Part shown: in pieces, positions 23,721 through 34,083 of the stretch | How the letters are laid out: every line of letters starts with the position of its first letter | Numbering within the stretch: position 1 is the stretch's first letter | Origin: Rhodanobacter sp. | GTDB lineage: Bacteria; Pseudomonadota; Gammaproteobacteria; Xanthomonadales; Rhodanobacteraceae | Length of the DNA stretch: 64,000 bases | NCBI GenBank assembly: GCA_004298045.1 | Contig: SCRM01000005.1 | Location: 124,001 to 188,000 of the forward strand | Reading direction: 5' to 3' | Notes under the pieces: generated by a model | What the model saw: only the letters and a program-made list of their open reading frames with translations | Database searches by the model: none | Told to the model about the DNA's origin: nothing | Position numbers and translations under genes: made by a program

Positions 23721-23763
23721 GCTGTCGCACGCTTTTGCACTGCGCATCGACGAAAACCCGGCC
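23711..23763 (+). promoter_or_regulatory. Putative antiterminator pairing in the arg leader
   Basis: GGCCGGGT (23711-23718) can form eight perfect base pairs with ACCCGGCC (23756-23763). That sequence is also the core of the left terminator arm, so the two structures exclude each other. A ribosome stalled at the Arg codons would leave 23711-23718 free; one at the TAG would cover it. Confidence 0.45.
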
Positions 23764-23780
23764 CCTCGGCCGGGTTTTCG
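23751..23780 (+). terminator. Perfect intrinsic terminator/attenuator upstream of argF'
   Basis: CGAAAACCCGGCC and GGCCGGGTTTTCG form a perfect 13-bp stem with a CCTC loop and a T4 tract in the right arm. It is 50 bp before the argF' ATG and about 200 bp after the previous gene. It could simply end that gene, but the overlapping antiterminator arm suggests attenuation. Confidence 0.75.
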
Positions 23781-23829
23781 TGTTTCAGGGGTTTGCCCGC
23801 CGCAACATCCACCATCGGAACGTTTGCCC

Positions 23830-24849
23830 ATGACCATTCGCCACTTCATCACCACCCAGGACTGGAGCCGCGCCGAGATCGACGCGCTGCTCGACGATGC
23901 GGCGGCGTTCAAGCGCTCGCCGGTCGGCAGCCAGTTGGCCGGCAAGGCGGTGGTGCTGCTGTTCTTCAACCCCTCGATGCGCACCCGCACCAGCTTCGAG
24001 CTGGGCGCGTTCCAGCTCGGCGGCCACGCGGTGGTGCTGCAGCCCGGCAAGGATGCGTGGCCGATCGAGTTTGCGGAAGGCACCGTGATGGACGGCGACG
24101 CCGAGGAGCACGTGAAGGAAGTGGCGCGCGTGCTGAGCCGCTATGCCGATCTCATCTGCGTGCGCGCCTTCCCCAAGTTCAGGGATTGGTCGGTGGACCG
24201 CGAGGACCAGGTCATCAAGGCGTTCGCGAAATACGCGACGGTGCCGGTGATCAACATGGAAACGATCACCCACCCGTGCCAGGAGCTGGCGCATGCGCTG
24301 GCGCTCAGGGAGCACCTGGGCGACCTGCGCAAGAAGAAATACGTGCTGACCTGGACCTATCACCCCAAGCCGCTCAACACCGCGGTGGCCAATTCCGCGC
24401 TGCTGATCGCCACCAAGCTCGGCATGGACGTGACGCTCCTGTGCCCCACGCCCGACTACGTGCTGGACGAGCGCTACATGGCGTTTGGCCGGCTGAATGC
24501 GCAGGAGAATGGCGGCTCGCTCACGGTGAGCCACGACATCGACGCGGCCTACAGCGGCGCCGACGTGGTGTACGCGAAGAGCTGGGGCGCGCTGCCGTAT
24601 TTCGGCCAGTGGGAAAAGGAGAAACCCATCCGCGACCAGTACCGGCACTTCATCGTCGACGAGGCCAAGATGGCGCTCACCAACCACGCGGTGTTCAGCC
24701 ATTGCCTGCCCTTGCGGCGCAACGTCAAGGCCACCGACGCGGTGATGGACGCCCCGTACTGCATCGCCATCGACGAGGCGGAAAACCGGCTGCATGTGCA
24801 GAAGGCGGTGATGGCGCGGCTCGCCGCCCTCGCTGGCAACGGCAAGTAG
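23830..24849 (+). CDS. argF': N-acetylornithine carbamoyltransferase (xanthomonad ArgF')
   Basis: The 339-aa enzyme carbamoylates N-acetylornithine to N-acetylcitrulline. The length equals the characterised Xanthomonas campestris enzyme. The carbamoyl phosphate motif is SMRTRTSFE near residue 49, HPCQELAHALAL is the central signature, and SHCLPLRRNVK near 290-300 carries the catalytic Cys and the Lys that is carboxylated in X. campestris. ATG 23830 is preferred to a TTG two codons upstream. It is the first gene of an operon containing every arginine step except ArgD and carbamoyl phosphate synthesis. Confidence 0.95.
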   Translation: MTIRHFITTQDWSRAEIDALLDDAAAFKRSPVGSQLAGKAVVLLFFNPSMRTRTSFELGAFQLGGHAVVLQPGKDAWPIEFAEGTVMDGDAEEHVKEVARVLSRYADLICVRAFPKFRDWSVDREDQVIKAFAKYATVPVINMETITHPCQELAHALALREHLGDLRKKKYVLTWTYHPKPLNTAVANSALLIATKLGMDVTLLCPTPDYVLDERYMAFGRLNAQENGGSLTVSHDIDAAYSGADVVYAKSWGALPYFGQWEKEKPIRDQYRHFIVDEAKMALTNHAVFSHCLPLRRNVKATDAVMDAPYCIAIDEAENRLHVQKAVMARLAALAGNGK

Positions 24850-24865
24850 GCAAGCGGAGTACGAC

Positions 24866-25351
24866 ATGGCGTTCGAGCATCGCTATCGGGTCGAGGTGGA
24901 GTGGACGGGCAACCGCGGCAGCGGGACTTCCGCGTATCGCGCGTACGACCGCGACCACGTCATTCGCATCGACGGCAAGCCCGAGCTGGCCGGCTCGGCC
25001 GACCCCTCGTTTTTCGGCGACCGGGCAAGGTACAACCCGGAGGACATGCTGCTGTCCGCACTTTCCGCTTGCCACATGATGAGCTACCTGCACATGGCGA
25101 CCGTGGCCGGCGTGGTCGTCGTCGCCTATGTCGACCATGCCGAGGCGACGATGGCGACCGCGGGCGAGGGTGGCCATTTCGTCGAAGCCGTACTGCAGCC
25201 GGTGGTCACCATCAGCGCGGAGAGCGATCCCGCCAAGGCGCTGGCGGCCCATAACGCCGCGCACCACGCCTGTTTCATCGCCAATTCGGTCAATTTCCCA
25301 GTGCAGGTGGTGCCGCGGATCGAGAAGCCGGGATTCGAGATACGGGATTAG
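24866..25351 (+). CDS. OsmC family protein
   Basis: The 161-aa OsmC/Ohr-fold protein has its two expected cysteines, in [11 protein letters not shown] near residue 74 and HHACFIANS near 139. OsmC/Ohr proteins reduce organic hydroperoxides. It sits between argF' and argG, 16 bp after argF', so it is probably co-transcribed. Its last residues (EKPGFEIRD) and TAG stop are encoded by a heptad repeat arm, so the natural C-terminus seems to have been replaced or extended by repeat sequence. Confidence 0.85.
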   Translation: MAFEHRYRVEVEWTGNRGSGTSAYRAYDRDHVIRIDGKPELAGSADPSFFGDRARYNPEDMLLSALSACHMMSYLHMATVAGVVVVAYVDHAEATMATAGEGGHFVEAVLQPVVTISAESDPAKALAAHNAAHHACFIANSVNFPVQVVPRIEKPGFEIRD

Positions 25352-25453
25352 GGATACGCAAAAGCCAAAGCACGCCGCTCGCCACTTTCATTTACCCAGG
25401 AACCTCCATGTCATCTCAACCCGATTCCACGAATCCCCAATCCCATACCCCGG
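25328..25453. repeat. Inverted pair of heptad arrays, locus 3 (end of OsmC gene to start of argG)
   Basis: The left arm 25328-25358 (GGGATTC, GAGATAC, GGGATTA, GGGATAC units) encodes the OsmC C-terminus and its stop. The right arm 25421-25453 (GATTCC, GAATCCC, CAATCCC, ATACCCC units) lies inside argG codons 6-15. The 62-bp spacer holds the argG ribosome binding site. Confidence 0.85.
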
Positions 25454-26652
25454 ATGCCGGCTCCAAGGCCATCGTGCTCGCGTTTTCCGGCGGGCTGGAT
25501 ACCAGCTTCTGCGTGCCGTGGCTCAAGGAGCGCGGCTGGGCGGTGCACACGGTATTTGCCGATACCGGCGGCGTGAGCGACGAGGAGCGCGCGTTCATCG
25601 AGGCGCGGGCCAAGGAGCTGGGCGTGACCAGCCACGCCACGGTGGATGGCGGGTCGGCGATCTGGAACGGTTTCGTCAAGCCGTTCGTGTGGGCGGGCGA
25701 GGCGTACCAGGGGCAGTATCCGCTGCTGGTTTCGGACCGCTACCTGATCGTGGAGGCGGCACTCAAGCGCGCCGCCGAGCTCGGCACGCGCGCCATCGCG
25801 CACGGCTGCACCGGCATGGGCAACGACCAGGTGCGGTTCGACCTCACGGTGAAGTCGCTCGGCGACTACGAGATCGTGGCGCCGATCCGCGAGATCCAGA
25901 AGGAGCACACGCAGACCCGCGCCTACGAGCAGAAGTATCTCGAAGACCACGGCTTCGGCGTGCGCGCGAAGCAGCAAAGCTACACCATCAACGAGAACCT
26001 CTTGGGCGTCACCATGTCCGGCGGCGAGATCGACGCCTGGCAGGCGCCCCGCCCCGAGGCGCGCGCGTGGTGCAAGCCGCGCGCCGAATGGCCGTCCAAA
26101 CCGCTCGCGGTGAAACTCCGCTTCGAACATGGCGAGGCGGTTGCGCTCGACGGCGAAAAGCTCGCGGGGCACAAACTGCTGCAAAAGCTCAACCACCTGT
26201 TTGCGCCGTATGGCGTGGGCCGCGGCGTGTACACCGGCGACACCACCATTGGCCTCAAGGGCCGCATCATCTACGAGGCGCCGGGGCTGATCTCGCTGCT
26301 CACGGCGCATCGCGCGCTGGAGGAGGCGGTGCTGACCAAGCTGCAGAACCGCTTCAAACCCGAGGTGGCGCGCAAGTGGATCGAGCTGGTGTACGAGGGT
26401 TTCTTCAAGGACCCGCTCAAGACCGACCTCGAGGCGTTCCTCGCATCGAGCCAGGCCAAGGTCAACGGCACGGTGACGCTGGAAACCGCCGGCGGCAGCA
26501 TTGGCGCAGTGGCGGTGGAATCGCCGCACATCCTCGCGGCGAAAGGCGCCACCTATGCGCAATCCGCCGACTGGGGCGTGGCCGAGGCCGAGGGCTTCAT
26601 CAAGCTGTTCGGCATGAGCTCCACCTTGTGGGCGGAGGTCAACCACCCGTGA
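25408..26652 (+). CDS. argG: Argininosuccinate synthase
   Basis: The 414-aa enzyme condenses citrulline and aspartate using ATP. The PP-loop is [11 protein letters not shown] near residues 25-35, and [14 protein letters not shown] and the central [10 protein letters not shown] segment are intact. The start ATG 25408 follows CAGGAACCTCC. The first 18 or so residues, [17 protein letters not shown], are low-complexity and encoded largely by a heptad repeat arm; the conserved domain starts at about [11 protein letters not shown]. Its stop overlaps the argE GTG. Confidence 0.96.
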   Translation: MSSQPDSTNPQSHTPDAGSKAIVLAFSGGLDTSFCVPWLKERGWAVHTVFADTGGVSDEERAFIEARAKELGVTSHATVDGGSAIWNGFVKPFVWAGEAYQGQYPLLVSDRYLIVEAALKRAAELGTRAIAHGCTGMGNDQVRFDLTVKSLGDYEIVAPIREIQKEHTQTRAYEQKYLEDHGFGVRAKQQSYTINENLLGVTMSGGEIDAWQAPRPEARAWCKPRAEWPSKPLAVKLRFEHGEAVALDGEKLAGHKLLQKLNHLFAPYGVGRGVYTGDTTIGLKGRIIYEAPGLISLLTAHRALEEAVLTKLQNRFKPEVARKWIELVYEGFFKDPLKTDLEAFLASSQAKVNGTVTLETAGGSIGAVAVESPHILAAKGATYAQSADWGVAEAEGFIKLFGMSSTLWAEVNHP

Positions 26653-27797
26653 GCAAGGGCGAACTTTTCGTTATCCGCGACTGGATGCTGCTGGATGCCA
26701 CGCTCAAGCATCTGGCGGCGCTGGTGGCGTTCGACACCCGCAACCCGCCGCGTGCGATCGGCACTGACGGCATCTTCGATTACCTGCGCGCGCAGTTGCC
26801 CGGCTTCGATTTCACCCTGGCCGACCACGGCGCCGGCGCGGTGAGCCTGTACGCGCGGCGCGGCAACCCGAAGCTGCTGTTCAACGTGCATCTGGACACC
26901 GTGCCCGACTCGCCGGCGTGGACGCGCGATCCGCACGTGCTCGCGGTGGACGCCGACCACGCCACCGGCCTCGGCGCGTGCGATATCAAGGGTGCCGCGG
27001 CAGGCCTGCTGTCGGCGGCGAACACCACCACCGGCGACATGGCGATGCTGTTCACCACCGACGAGGAGGCGAATGATCCGCGCTGCGTCACAGCGTTTCT
27101 CGCCGCCTGCGAAGCCGGCACGCTGCCGAAGCCGGAAGCGGTGATCGTGGCCGAGCCCACGCGCAGCAAGGCGGTGCTGGCGCATCGCGGCATCCAGTCG
27201 GTGTTGATGAAATTTGCTGGCCACGTCGGCCACGCCTCGGCCAAGCAGAAGCCGGGCGACAGCGCGCTGCATCAAGCCGTGCGCTGGGGCAACGCGGCGC
27301 TCGATTACGTGGAGTCGCAGGCGGCGGTGAAGTTCGGCGGCCTGCGCGGCCTGCGCTTCAACATCGGCCGCATCGAGGGCGGGATCAAGGCCAACATGAT
27401 CGCGCCGGCGGCCGAGCTGCGCTTCAACATGCGGCCGCTGCCGTCGATGGACCCGGATGCGCTGCTGGCGACGTTCCGCGGCTTTGCCAGCGAAGTGGCC
27501 CCGGCGCATTTCGAGGAAACCTTCCGCGGTCCCTCGTTGCCGGCCGGGCCGGCCGAGCGTACCGAGGCGCGGCGCATCCAGGCGGAAATGCTGGCCGAAG
27601 AGCTGGGCATCACGGTCGGCGCGGCGGTGGATTTCTGGACCGAGGCCGCGCTGTTTTCCGCTGCGGGCTACCCCGCGTTCGTGTTCGGCCCGGGCGACAT
27701 TGCGCAGGCGCATGCGGCGGACGAGTGGGTCGACCTGGCCCAGTTGCAGCAACACGCGGAAACCATTCAGGGAATCGTGAGCCGTGGACTCGCCTAA
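26649..27797 (+). CDS. argE: N-acetylcitrulline deacetylase (xanthomonad ArgE)
   Basis: The 382-aa M20-family metallohydrolase shows HLDTVPD near residue 81, [21 protein letters not shown] and the C-terminal [15 protein letters not shown], all zinc-site signatures. In xanthomonads with an acetylornithine transcarbamylase this enzyme deacetylates N-acetylcitrulline rather than acetylornithine; the neighbouring argF' supports that. GTG 26649 overlaps the argG stop and has GGAGG 10 nt upstream. ATG 26685 is the alternative and matches the family N-terminus better, but it lacks a ribosome binding site. Confidence 0.9.
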   Translation: MSKGELFVIRDWMLLDATLKHLAALVAFDTRNPPRAIGTDGIFDYLRAQLPGFDFTLADHGAGAVSLYARRGNPKLLFNVHLDTVPDSPAWTRDPHVLAVDADHATGLGACDIKGAAAGLLSAANTTTGDMAMLFTTDEEANDPRCVTAFLAACEAGTLPKPEAVIVAEPTRSKAVLAHRGIQSVLMKFAGHVGHASAKQKPGDSALHQAVRWGNAALDYVESQAAVKFGGLRGLRFNIGRIEGGIKANMIAPAAELRFNMRPLPSMDPDALLATFRGFASEVAPAHFEETFRGPSLPAGPAERTEARRIQAEMLAEELGITVGAAVDFWTEAALFSAAGYPAFVFGPGDIAQAHAADEWVDLAQLQQHAETIQGIVSRGLA

Positions 27798-29106
27798 GCA
27801 CTCAACCCGCAAGACCATCGTGCGCCTGCTGTCGGCAATGGGCAGCGCGAAGGAAATCCAGCAGTACCTCAAGCGCTTCTCCGAGATCGACGCCAAGCGC
27901 TTTGCGGTGGTGAAGGTTGGCGGCGCGGTGCTGCGCGACGAGCTGCAGGACCTTGCTTCCTCGCTCACCTTTCTGCAGCAGGTCGGCCTGACCCCGATCG
28001 TGCTGCACGGCGCCGGCCCGCAACTGGACGCGGAGCTGCACGCGGCGGGCATCGAGAAGGAAACGGTCAATGGCCTGCGCGTGACCTCGCCCAAGGCGCT
28101 GGGCATCGTGCGCCAGGTGTTCATGCAGCAGAACCTGAAACTGGTGGAGGCGCTGCAGGGCATGGATACGCGCGCGACCTCGGTCGCGGCCGGCGTGTTC
28201 ATGGCGAGCTACCTCGACCGCGAACGGCTCGGCATGGTCGGCAAGGTGGAACACGTGAACCTCGCGCCGATCGAGGCCGGGCTGCGCGCCAATTCCATTC
28301 CCGTCGTCGCGAGTCTGGGCGAAACCCGCGAGGGCCAGTTGCTCAACATCAACGCCGACGTGGCCGCGAACGAGCTGGTGCGCGTGCTGCAGCCGTACAA
28401 GGTGGTGTTTCTCACCGGCACCGGTGGGCTGCTCGACGAACGCGGCAAGGTGATCGACTCGATCAACCTGTCGACCGAATACGAGACGTTGATGGCGCAG
28501 CCGTGGATCACCGGCGGCATGCGCTTGAAGCTCGAACAGATCGCCGACCTCTTGAACGACTTGCCGCTGACCTCGTCGGTGTCGATCACGCGCCCGGCCG
28601 AGCTGGCGAAGGAACTCTTCACCCACAAGGGGTCCGGCACGCTGGTACGGCACGGCGAGAAGGTGCTTCGCTACACGCGCTGGGCCGAGCTCGACCGCGA
28701 ACGCCTGCGCGGGCTGATCGAATCGAGTTTCAGGCGCAAGCTGGTGGCCGATTACTTCGAGCACACCACGCCATATCGCGTCTACGTGAGCGAGAACTAT
28801 CGCGCGGCGATGATCCTGACGCTGCAGGATGGCCTGCCGTATCTCGACAAGTTCGCCGTGCTCGACGACGCGCAGGGCGAGGGCTTGGGGCGCGCAGTAT
28901 GGCAGGTGATGCGCGCGGAGAATCCGCGGCTTTTCTGGCGCTCGCGGCACAACAACCCGGTCAACATTTTCTATTACGCCGAATCGGACGGCAGCCTGAA
29001 GAAAACCCGCTGGAAGGTTTTCTGGTATGGCCTGGACGGCAATTTCGACACCATTGCGCGCTGCGTGGATTATTGCGAAGGGCACAGCCCGACACTGGTG
29101 GATTGA
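27784..29106 (+). CDS. argB: Bifunctional N-acetylglutamate kinase / N-acetylglutamate synthase (XcNAGS-K type)
   Basis: The 440-aa protein joins an amino-acid kinase domain (about 1-290; KVGGAVL near 43, [19 protein letters not shown]) to a GNAT domain (about 295-440; [36 protein letters not shown]). It therefore makes N-acetylglutamate from acetyl-CoA and phosphorylates it, as the X. campestris NAGS-K does. The GTG start overlaps the end of argE by 14 bp. Such enzymes are usually feedback-inhibited by arginine. Confidence 0.93.
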   Translation: MDSPKHSTRKTIVRLLSAMGSAKEIQQYLKRFSEIDAKRFAVVKVGGAVLRDELQDLASSLTFLQQVGLTPIVLHGAGPQLDAELHAAGIEKETVNGLRVTSPKALGIVRQVFMQQNLKLVEALQGMDTRATSVAAGVFMASYLDRERLGMVGKVEHVNLAPIEAGLRANSIPVVASLGETREGQLLNINADVAANELVRVLQPYKVVFLTGTGGLLDERGKVIDSINLSTEYETLMAQPWITGGMRLKLEQIADLLNDLPLTSSVSITRPAELAKELFTHKGSGTLVRHGEKVLRYTRWAELDRERLRGLIESSFRRKLVADYFEHTTPYRVYVSENYRAAMILTLQDGLPYLDKFAVLDDAQGEGLGRAVWQVMRAENPRLFWRSRHNNPVNIFYYAESDGSLKKTRWKVFWYGLDGNFDTIARCVDYCEGHSPTLVD

Positions 29107-29115
29107 GGATCGACG

Positions 29116-30069
29116 ATGACATCCGCAAAACAGACCGTAGGCATCGTGGGCGCGCGCGGCTACACCGGCGCCGAATTGATCCGCCTGATCGCCGGGCACC
29201 CGGCACTGGAGCTCGCGTTTGTCTCCTCGCGCGAGCTGGATGGCCAGCGCGTGGCCAAACACAACGCGGCCTATCGCGGCGAGCTGCGCTACGAGAAACT
29301 CGATCCCGATGCGGTGGCAGCGAAGCGTGCCGACGTGGTGATCCTTGCGCTGCCCAACGGCAAGGCGGCGCCCTTCGTGGCGGCATTGGACAAGACGGCG
29401 CCGGAAACCTTGATCGTCGACCTGTCCGCCGATTACCGCTTCGACCCGGCGTGGTACTACGGCCTGCCCGAGCTCACGCGCAACAAGTGGCGCGGCGGCA
29501 AGCGCATCGCCAACCCCGGCTGCTACGCCACGGCCATGGAGCTTTCCATTGCGCCAGTGAAGGATCTGCTCGCCGCCCCGCCGGTGTGTTTCGGCGTATC
29601 CGGCTATTCCGGCGCCGGCACCACGCCATCGGACAAGAACAATCCGGAAAAGCTGCACGACAACCTGATGCCGTATGCGCTGGTTGGCCATGGCCACGAG
29701 AAGGAGGCCGGTTTTCAGCTCGGCATCCCGGTGGAGTTCATGCCGCATGTCGCGCCGCATTTTCGCGGCCTCACCGTCACCACCAATTTGTATCTGTCGA
29801 AGCCACTGAAGCGCGAGGAAGTCCTGGCACGCTTCCATCACGCCTACGACGGCGAACCTCTGGTGCGCGTCGGGGATGACGCGCCGTGGGTGAGCCGCGT
29901 CGCCAACACCAATCGCGCCGAAATCGGCGGCTTCACCCTCTCTGCCGACGGCAAACGCCTCGTCACCGTGGCTGCGCTGGACAACCTCCTGAAAGGCGCC
30001 GCGACCCAGGCGCTGCAGAACATCAACCGGGCGTTGGGGTTGGCTGAACTGACCGGGATTGGGGATTAG
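29116..30069 (+). CDS. argC: N-acetyl-gamma-glutamyl-phosphate reductase
   Basis: The 317-aa NADPH-dependent reductase has the Rossmann start [17 protein letters not shown]. The active-site Cys is in [11 protein letters not shown] near residue 136, and [12 protein letters not shown] and the HVAPHFRGL segment follow. It starts at ATG 29116 with GAGGATCG upstream, 9 bp after argB. The last residues, LTGIGD, and the TAG stop come from a heptad repeat arm, the second case in this operon where repeat sequence ends a gene. Confidence 0.95.
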   Translation: MTSAKQTVGIVGARGYTGAELIRLIAGHPALELAFVSSRELDGQRVAKHNAAYRGELRYEKLDPDAVAAKRADVVILALPNGKAAPFVAALDKTAPETLIVDLSADYRFDPAWYYGLPELTRNKWRGGKRIANPGCYATAMELSIAPVKDLLAAPPVCFGVSGYSGAGTTPSDKNNPEKLHDNLMPYALVGHGHEKEAGFQLGIPVEFMPHVAPHFRGLTVTTNLYLSKPLKREEVLARFHHAYDGEPLVRVGDDAPWVSRVANTNRAEIGGFTLSADGKRLVTVAALDNLLKGAATQALQNINRALGLAELTGIGD

Positions 30070-30178
30070 GGATTTGGGATTCGGACACTGCAGCTTCCCG
30101 CGTTGATGCCTTGTCGAATCCCCCATTCCGTATCTCGAACCCCGGCTTTACCGAATCTCCAATCCCGTATCCCGAATC
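30053..30178. repeat. Inverted pair of heptad arrays, locus 4 (argC end to argH leader)
   Basis: The left arm 30053-30084 (GGGATTG, GGGATTA, GGGATTT, GGGATTC) includes the argC stop. The right side 30115-30178 carries two consecutive arrays of the opposite orientation separated by CCGGCTTTAC, so this copy has been partly duplicated. It ends 15 bp before the argH ATG. Confidence 0.85.
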
Positions 30179-30192
30179 TTGGAGTCAACCCC

Positions 30193-31488
30193 ATGCCCCA
30201 ACCCCTCTGGCAAAAATCCGGCATCCAGATCGACGCGCGGATCATGCGGTTCATGGCCGGCGACGACGTGCTGCTGGATCGCGAGTTTTTCCTCTGCGAC
30301 ATCACCGCCAGCAAGGCGCATGTGGAGGGGCTGGCGAATATCGGCGTGGTCAGCGCGGAGGAGGCCGCAGCGCTCAAGCGCGAACTGGACGCGCTGGCGG
30401 CGGATTTCACCCGCGGTGCCTTCGTGCTCGACGCGCGCTTCGAGGATGGCCATTCGGCGATCGAGGCACGGCTGACCGAGCGCCTCGGAGATGCCGGGCG
30501 GCGCGTGCACACCGGACGCAGCCGCAACGACCAGGTGCTGGTGGCAACGCGCCTGTGGCTCAAGGACAAGCTCGCGGCGCTGGACGTGGCGTGCCGCGCG
30601 ATTGCGCAGGTGTGCCTGGAGCGTGCCGCGCAGCCGGCGATCCCGTTGCCCGGCTACACCCACCTGCAGCGCGCGGTGGTGTCGTCCACCGCGATGTGGT
30701 TTGCCGGGTTTGCCGAGGGCTTCATCGACAACGCGCTGCGCGCGCAGCAGACGCTGGCCTTGATCGACGCGAATCCGCTCGGCACCGCGGCGGGCTACGG
30801 CGTGAACCTGCCGCTCGACCGCGCACATACGACCAGGGCGCTCGGCTTTGCGCGCATGCAGGTGTCGCCGATCTACGCCCAGCTTTCGCGCGGCAAGTTC
30901 GAGCTGGCGGCGCTCGAGGCGTTCGCCTCGGCGTTGCTCGACCTGCGGCGCATGGCGTGGGATCTCTCGCTGTTCACCACGTCCGAGTTCGACTTCGTGC
31001 ACCTGCCGCCGGAATACATCACCGGCAGCTCGATCATGCCGAACAAGCACAACCCGGACGTGGTGGAGCTGTTGCGCGCGAGCTACGCGATGGTGGCCGC
31101 CTCGCGCTGCGAGATCGAGCAGTTGTTGTCGTTGCCCAGCGGCTACCAGCGCGATCTGCAGTTCACCAAGGGGGCGTTGTGTCATGGCGTGCTGCATGGC
31201 CTGGGCGCGCTGGAGCTGGTGCCGGATCTCTTGACCCGCATGGCGTGGAACGAGCCGGCGATGCGCGCCGCGATCGAGCCGGCGATGTATGCCACCGACG
31301 TCGCCATCGAGCACGCCGCCGCCGGCGTGCCGTTCCGCGACGCGTATCGCGCGGCCGCCGAAGCCGCCGCCGCGGCCGGACAGGGGCGCACGCCGGAAGG
31401 CAGCCTCGCGGCACGCATGTCACCCGGTGCGAGCGGCGACTTGCGACTGGACGAACTCGTGGCGCGCCTGCGCGCGCTGGATCACTAG
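30193..31488 (+). CDS. argH: Argininosuccinate lyase
   Basis: The 431-aa fumarase-superfamily enzyme splits argininosuccinate to arginine and fumarate. It has [10 protein letters not shown] near residue 107, [10 protein letters not shown], and the superfamily signature [12 protein letters not shown] near 282. ATG 30193 follows TTGGAG. The upstream open frame is heptad repeat. The C-terminus is slightly shorter than the 457-aa E. coli enzyme. It is 123 bp after argC, the largest internal gap, filled by repeats. Confidence 0.95.
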   Translation: MPQPLWQKSGIQIDARIMRFMAGDDVLLDREFFLCDITASKAHVEGLANIGVVSAEEAAALKRELDALAADFTRGAFVLDARFEDGHSAIEARLTERLGDAGRRVHTGRSRNDQVLVATRLWLKDKLAALDVACRAIAQVCLERAAQPAIPLPGYTHLQRAVVSSTAMWFAGFAEGFIDNALRAQQTLALIDANPLGTAAGYGVNLPLDRAHTTRALGFARMQVSPIYAQLSRGKFELAALEAFASALLDLRRMAWDLSLFTTSEFDFVHLPPEYITGSSIMPNKHNPDVVELLRASYAMVAASRCEIEQLLSLPSGYQRDLQFTKGALCHGVLHGLGALELVPDLLTRMAWNEPAMRAAIEPAMYATDVAIEHAAAGVPFRDAYRAAAEAAAAAGQGRTPEGSLAARMSPGASGDLRLDELVARLRALDH

Positions 31489-31496
31489 GAGCCGCC

Positions 31497-32681
31497 ATGG
31501 CGCAGGGGAGCAAAACGGACGAACGCCACGCGTTGCCGGCGCAACCCTTGCCGGCATGGCGGCGCGCCGTGCTCAAGGTCGGCAGCAATCTTTTGGCGGC
31601 CGATGGCGGCGGCCTGACCAAGCAGCACGCGTCGGCGCTGGCGGCGTTCATCGCGGCGAGCCAGGTGCAGGGCCGCGAGGTGGTGCTGGTGTCTTCCGGT
31701 GCGGTTGCCGCCGGGCGCGCGCGCTTGCGCGAGTACGCGCGCAACCCGGGCGAACTCGCCGCGCGACAGGCGCTGGCCGCGCTCGGCCAGGCGCCGATGG
31801 TGGCGTTGTGGCAATCGCTCTCGGTGCGTCCGGTGGCGCAGGTGCTGCTGACCCACGACGACCTGCGCAACCGGCGACGCTACCTCAATGCGCGCGCAAC
31901 GCTGCGCGAGCTGTTGCGGGTCGGCGTGCTGCCGGTGGTGAACGAAAACGACACCGTGGCGGTGGACGAGCTCAAGGTGGGCGACAACGACAATCTCGCC
32001 GCGATCGTTGCTGCGCTGGTCGACGCCGACCTGCTGCTGATCGCCTCCGACGTGTCGGCGCTGTACGACGCTGACCCGCGCGCACATGCCGATGCCACGC
32101 CGGTGTTGCAGATTCCCGCGCTGACGCCGGAGATCTTGGCCATGGCCGGCGAGGCCGGCAGCACGGTCGGCACCGGCGGCATGCGCACCAAGTTGCAGGC
32201 CGCGAAAAAGGCCGCCGCAGCCGGCATTCCCACCGCACTGTTCAACGGGCGCGAGGTGGACACCGTGCGTGCACTCGAACGTGGCGAGCTGCATGGCAGC
32301 CTGTTTGCGGCGAGCGCCACGCGACCGCATGCGCGCAAATACTGGCTGCGGCACGCGCCAGCCGCGGCCGGGCGCATCTGCGTGGATGCCGGCGCTGCGC
32401 GCGCGCTGGTCGGCGGAAGGGTGTCGCTGCTGCCCGGCGGCGTGCTCGGCGCCGAGGGCGAGTTCCACCGTGGCGATCTGGTCGAAATCGTCGGCGTCGA
32501 CGGCGCTGGCGTTGCGCGCGGCCTGTGCCATTACAACGCCGCCGAGGTGCGTCGGCTCGCCGGCCATCACACGCGCGAAATCGTCGAAGTACTTGGCTAC
32601 AGCTACGGCGACGAGGTGGTGAATCGCGACGATCTCGTCGTCACCCGCGTTCCCACCCCCCACGAGGAGTTGTCCGTATGA
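31497..32681 (+). CDS. proB: Glutamate 5-kinase
   Basis: The 394-aa protein phosphorylates glutamate in proline synthesis. It has an amino-acid kinase domain ([10 protein letters not shown] near 25, [37 protein letters not shown]) and a C-terminal PUA domain (about 290-394; [22 protein letters not shown]). It follows argH by 8 bp, so proline and arginine synthesis, which share glutamate, are probably co-transcribed. Its stop overlaps proA (ATGA). Confidence 0.95.
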   Translation: MAQGSKTDERHALPAQPLPAWRRAVLKVGSNLLAADGGGLTKQHASALAAFIAASQVQGREVVLVSSGAVAAGRARLREYARNPGELAARQALAALGQAPMVALWQSLSVRPVAQVLLTHDDLRNRRRYLNARATLRELLRVGVLPVVNENDTVAVDELKVGDNDNLAAIVAALVDADLLLIASDVSALYDADPRAHADATPVLQIPALTPEILAMAGEAGSTVGTGGMRTKLQAAKKAAAAGIPTALFNGREVDTVRALERGELHGSLFAASATRPHARKYWLRHAPAAAGRICVDAGAARALVGGRVSLLPGGVLGAEGEFHRGDLVEIVGVDGAGVARGLCHYNAAEVRRLAGHHTREIVEVLGYSYGDEVVNRDDLVVTRVPTPHEELSV

Positions 32682-33943
32682 GCACGATCCGCGATCAAGC
32701 CGCCGCCTGTCGCGCTGCGGTACCGGCAATTGCCGCGCTGGACAGCGTCGCCAAGCGTGACCTATTGCGCGCGATGGCCAACGAGCTCGAAGCGCGCCGC
32801 GATGCCGTGCTCGCCGCTAATGCCGAAGACATGCGCGCCGCCGAAGCGAAGGGCGTGCAGGGCGCCATGCTCGACCGCCTGCGGCTCGACGCCGCGCGCA
32901 TTGCCGGCATCGCCAACGCGCTGCGTGAAGTGGCCGAGTTGCCCGACCCGGTGGGACAGGTGACCCGCAGCGAGACGCGGCCCAACGGCATCCGCGTCGA
33001 ACGCGTGCGCATCCCGCTCGGCGTGATCGCGATGATCTACGAGGCGCGCCCCAACGTCACGGCCGATGCCGCGGCGCTGTGCCTCAAGGCCGGCAACGCG
33101 GTGATCCTGCGCGGCGGTTCCGAGGCGATCCACTCCAACCTGGCGATTGCCGCGGCGCTGCACGTGACGCTGGCAAAACACGGCCTGCCGGAGGCGGCCG
33201 TCACCGTGCTCGACGACCTTTCGCGCGAGGCGATGATCGAACTGCTGCAATTGAGCGACCTGGTCGACCTCGCGATTCCGCGTGGCGGCGAAGGCCTGAT
33301 CCGGTTCGTCACCGAGCACGCGCGGGTGCCGGTCATCAAGCACTACAAGGGCGTGTGCCACCTCTACGTGGATCGCGCCGCCGATCTCGACCTGGCGCTC
33401 GACCTGCTGGTCGACGGCAAGACCTCGCGCCCCGGTGTATGCAATGCGCTGGAAACGCTGCTGGTGCATCGCGATGTCGCCGCGGAGTTCCTGCCGCGGG
33501 CGGCCGCGGCATTGCGCGCCCGTGGCGTGGAGCTGCGCGGCGACGACGCCAGCCGCGCGCTGGTGCCGGACATGCACGCGGCGACCGACGCCGACTACGC
33601 CGCGGAATTCCTCGACCTCATCATCGCCGTGCGCGTGGTGGACGATCTCGACGCGGCGATCGAACACATCCGCCGCTACGGCTCCGACCACACCGAAGTC
33701 ATCGCCACCGGCGACGACGCCGCCGCGCGCCGCTTCGTGCAGGCGATGCGCTGTGCCGTGGTGATGGTCAACGCCTCCTCGCGGTTTTCCGACGGCGGCG
33801 AGCTGGGCCTGGGCGCCGAGATCGGCATCTCCACCACGCGCCTGCACGCCTACGGCCCGATGGGCGCCGAAGCGCTCACGATCGAACACTTCGTGGTGCG
33901 CGGCGAGGGGCAGGTGCGGCACGCGGCGTCGAGAGGTTCTTAG
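32678..33943 (+). CDS. proA: Gamma-glutamyl phosphate reductase
   Basis: The 421-aa aldehyde-dehydrogenase-fold enzyme makes glutamate-5-semialdehyde with [52 protein letters not shown] and the catalytic Cys in [15 protein letters not shown] near residue 253 are intact. It is translationally coupled to proB and ends the cluster; no clear terminator follows directly. Confidence 0.96.
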   Translation: MSTIRDQAAACRAAVPAIAALDSVAKRDLLRAMANELEARRDAVLAANAEDMRAAEAKGVQGAMLDRLRLDAARIAGIANALREVAELPDPVGQVTRSETRPNGIRVERVRIPLGVIAMIYEARPNVTADAAALCLKAGNAVILRGGSEAIHSNLAIAAALHVTLAKHGLPEAAVTVLDDLSREAMIELLQLSDLVDLAIPRGGEGLIRFVTEHARVPVIKHYKGVCHLYVDRAADLDLALDLLVDGKTSRPGVCNALETLLVHRDVAAEFLPRAAAALRARGVELRGDDASRALVPDMHAATDADYAAEFLDLIIAVRVVDDLDAAIEHIRRYGSDHTEVIATGDDAAARRFVQAMRCAVVMVNASSRFSDGGELGLGAEIGISTTRLHAYGPMGAEALTIEHFVVRGEGQVRHAASRGS

Positions 33944-34083
33944 CTGGCGCGGGTAATGGGCTGTCAATGTACACCGCCGTGTCCGGGAGTCGGTTGTGGC
34001 GGCGGCGGGCTTTGGGACATGTCGGTGCGCTGGCTTGTCGGCATGGCATCAGAGCGGTTTCGTGCGCCCTGCGGGCGCGCGAG

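Noticed and set aside
25328-30178. Heptad arrays as a CRISPR array
   Set aside because: Units are 7 bp, directly adjacent and without unique spacers, and no cas gene is present.
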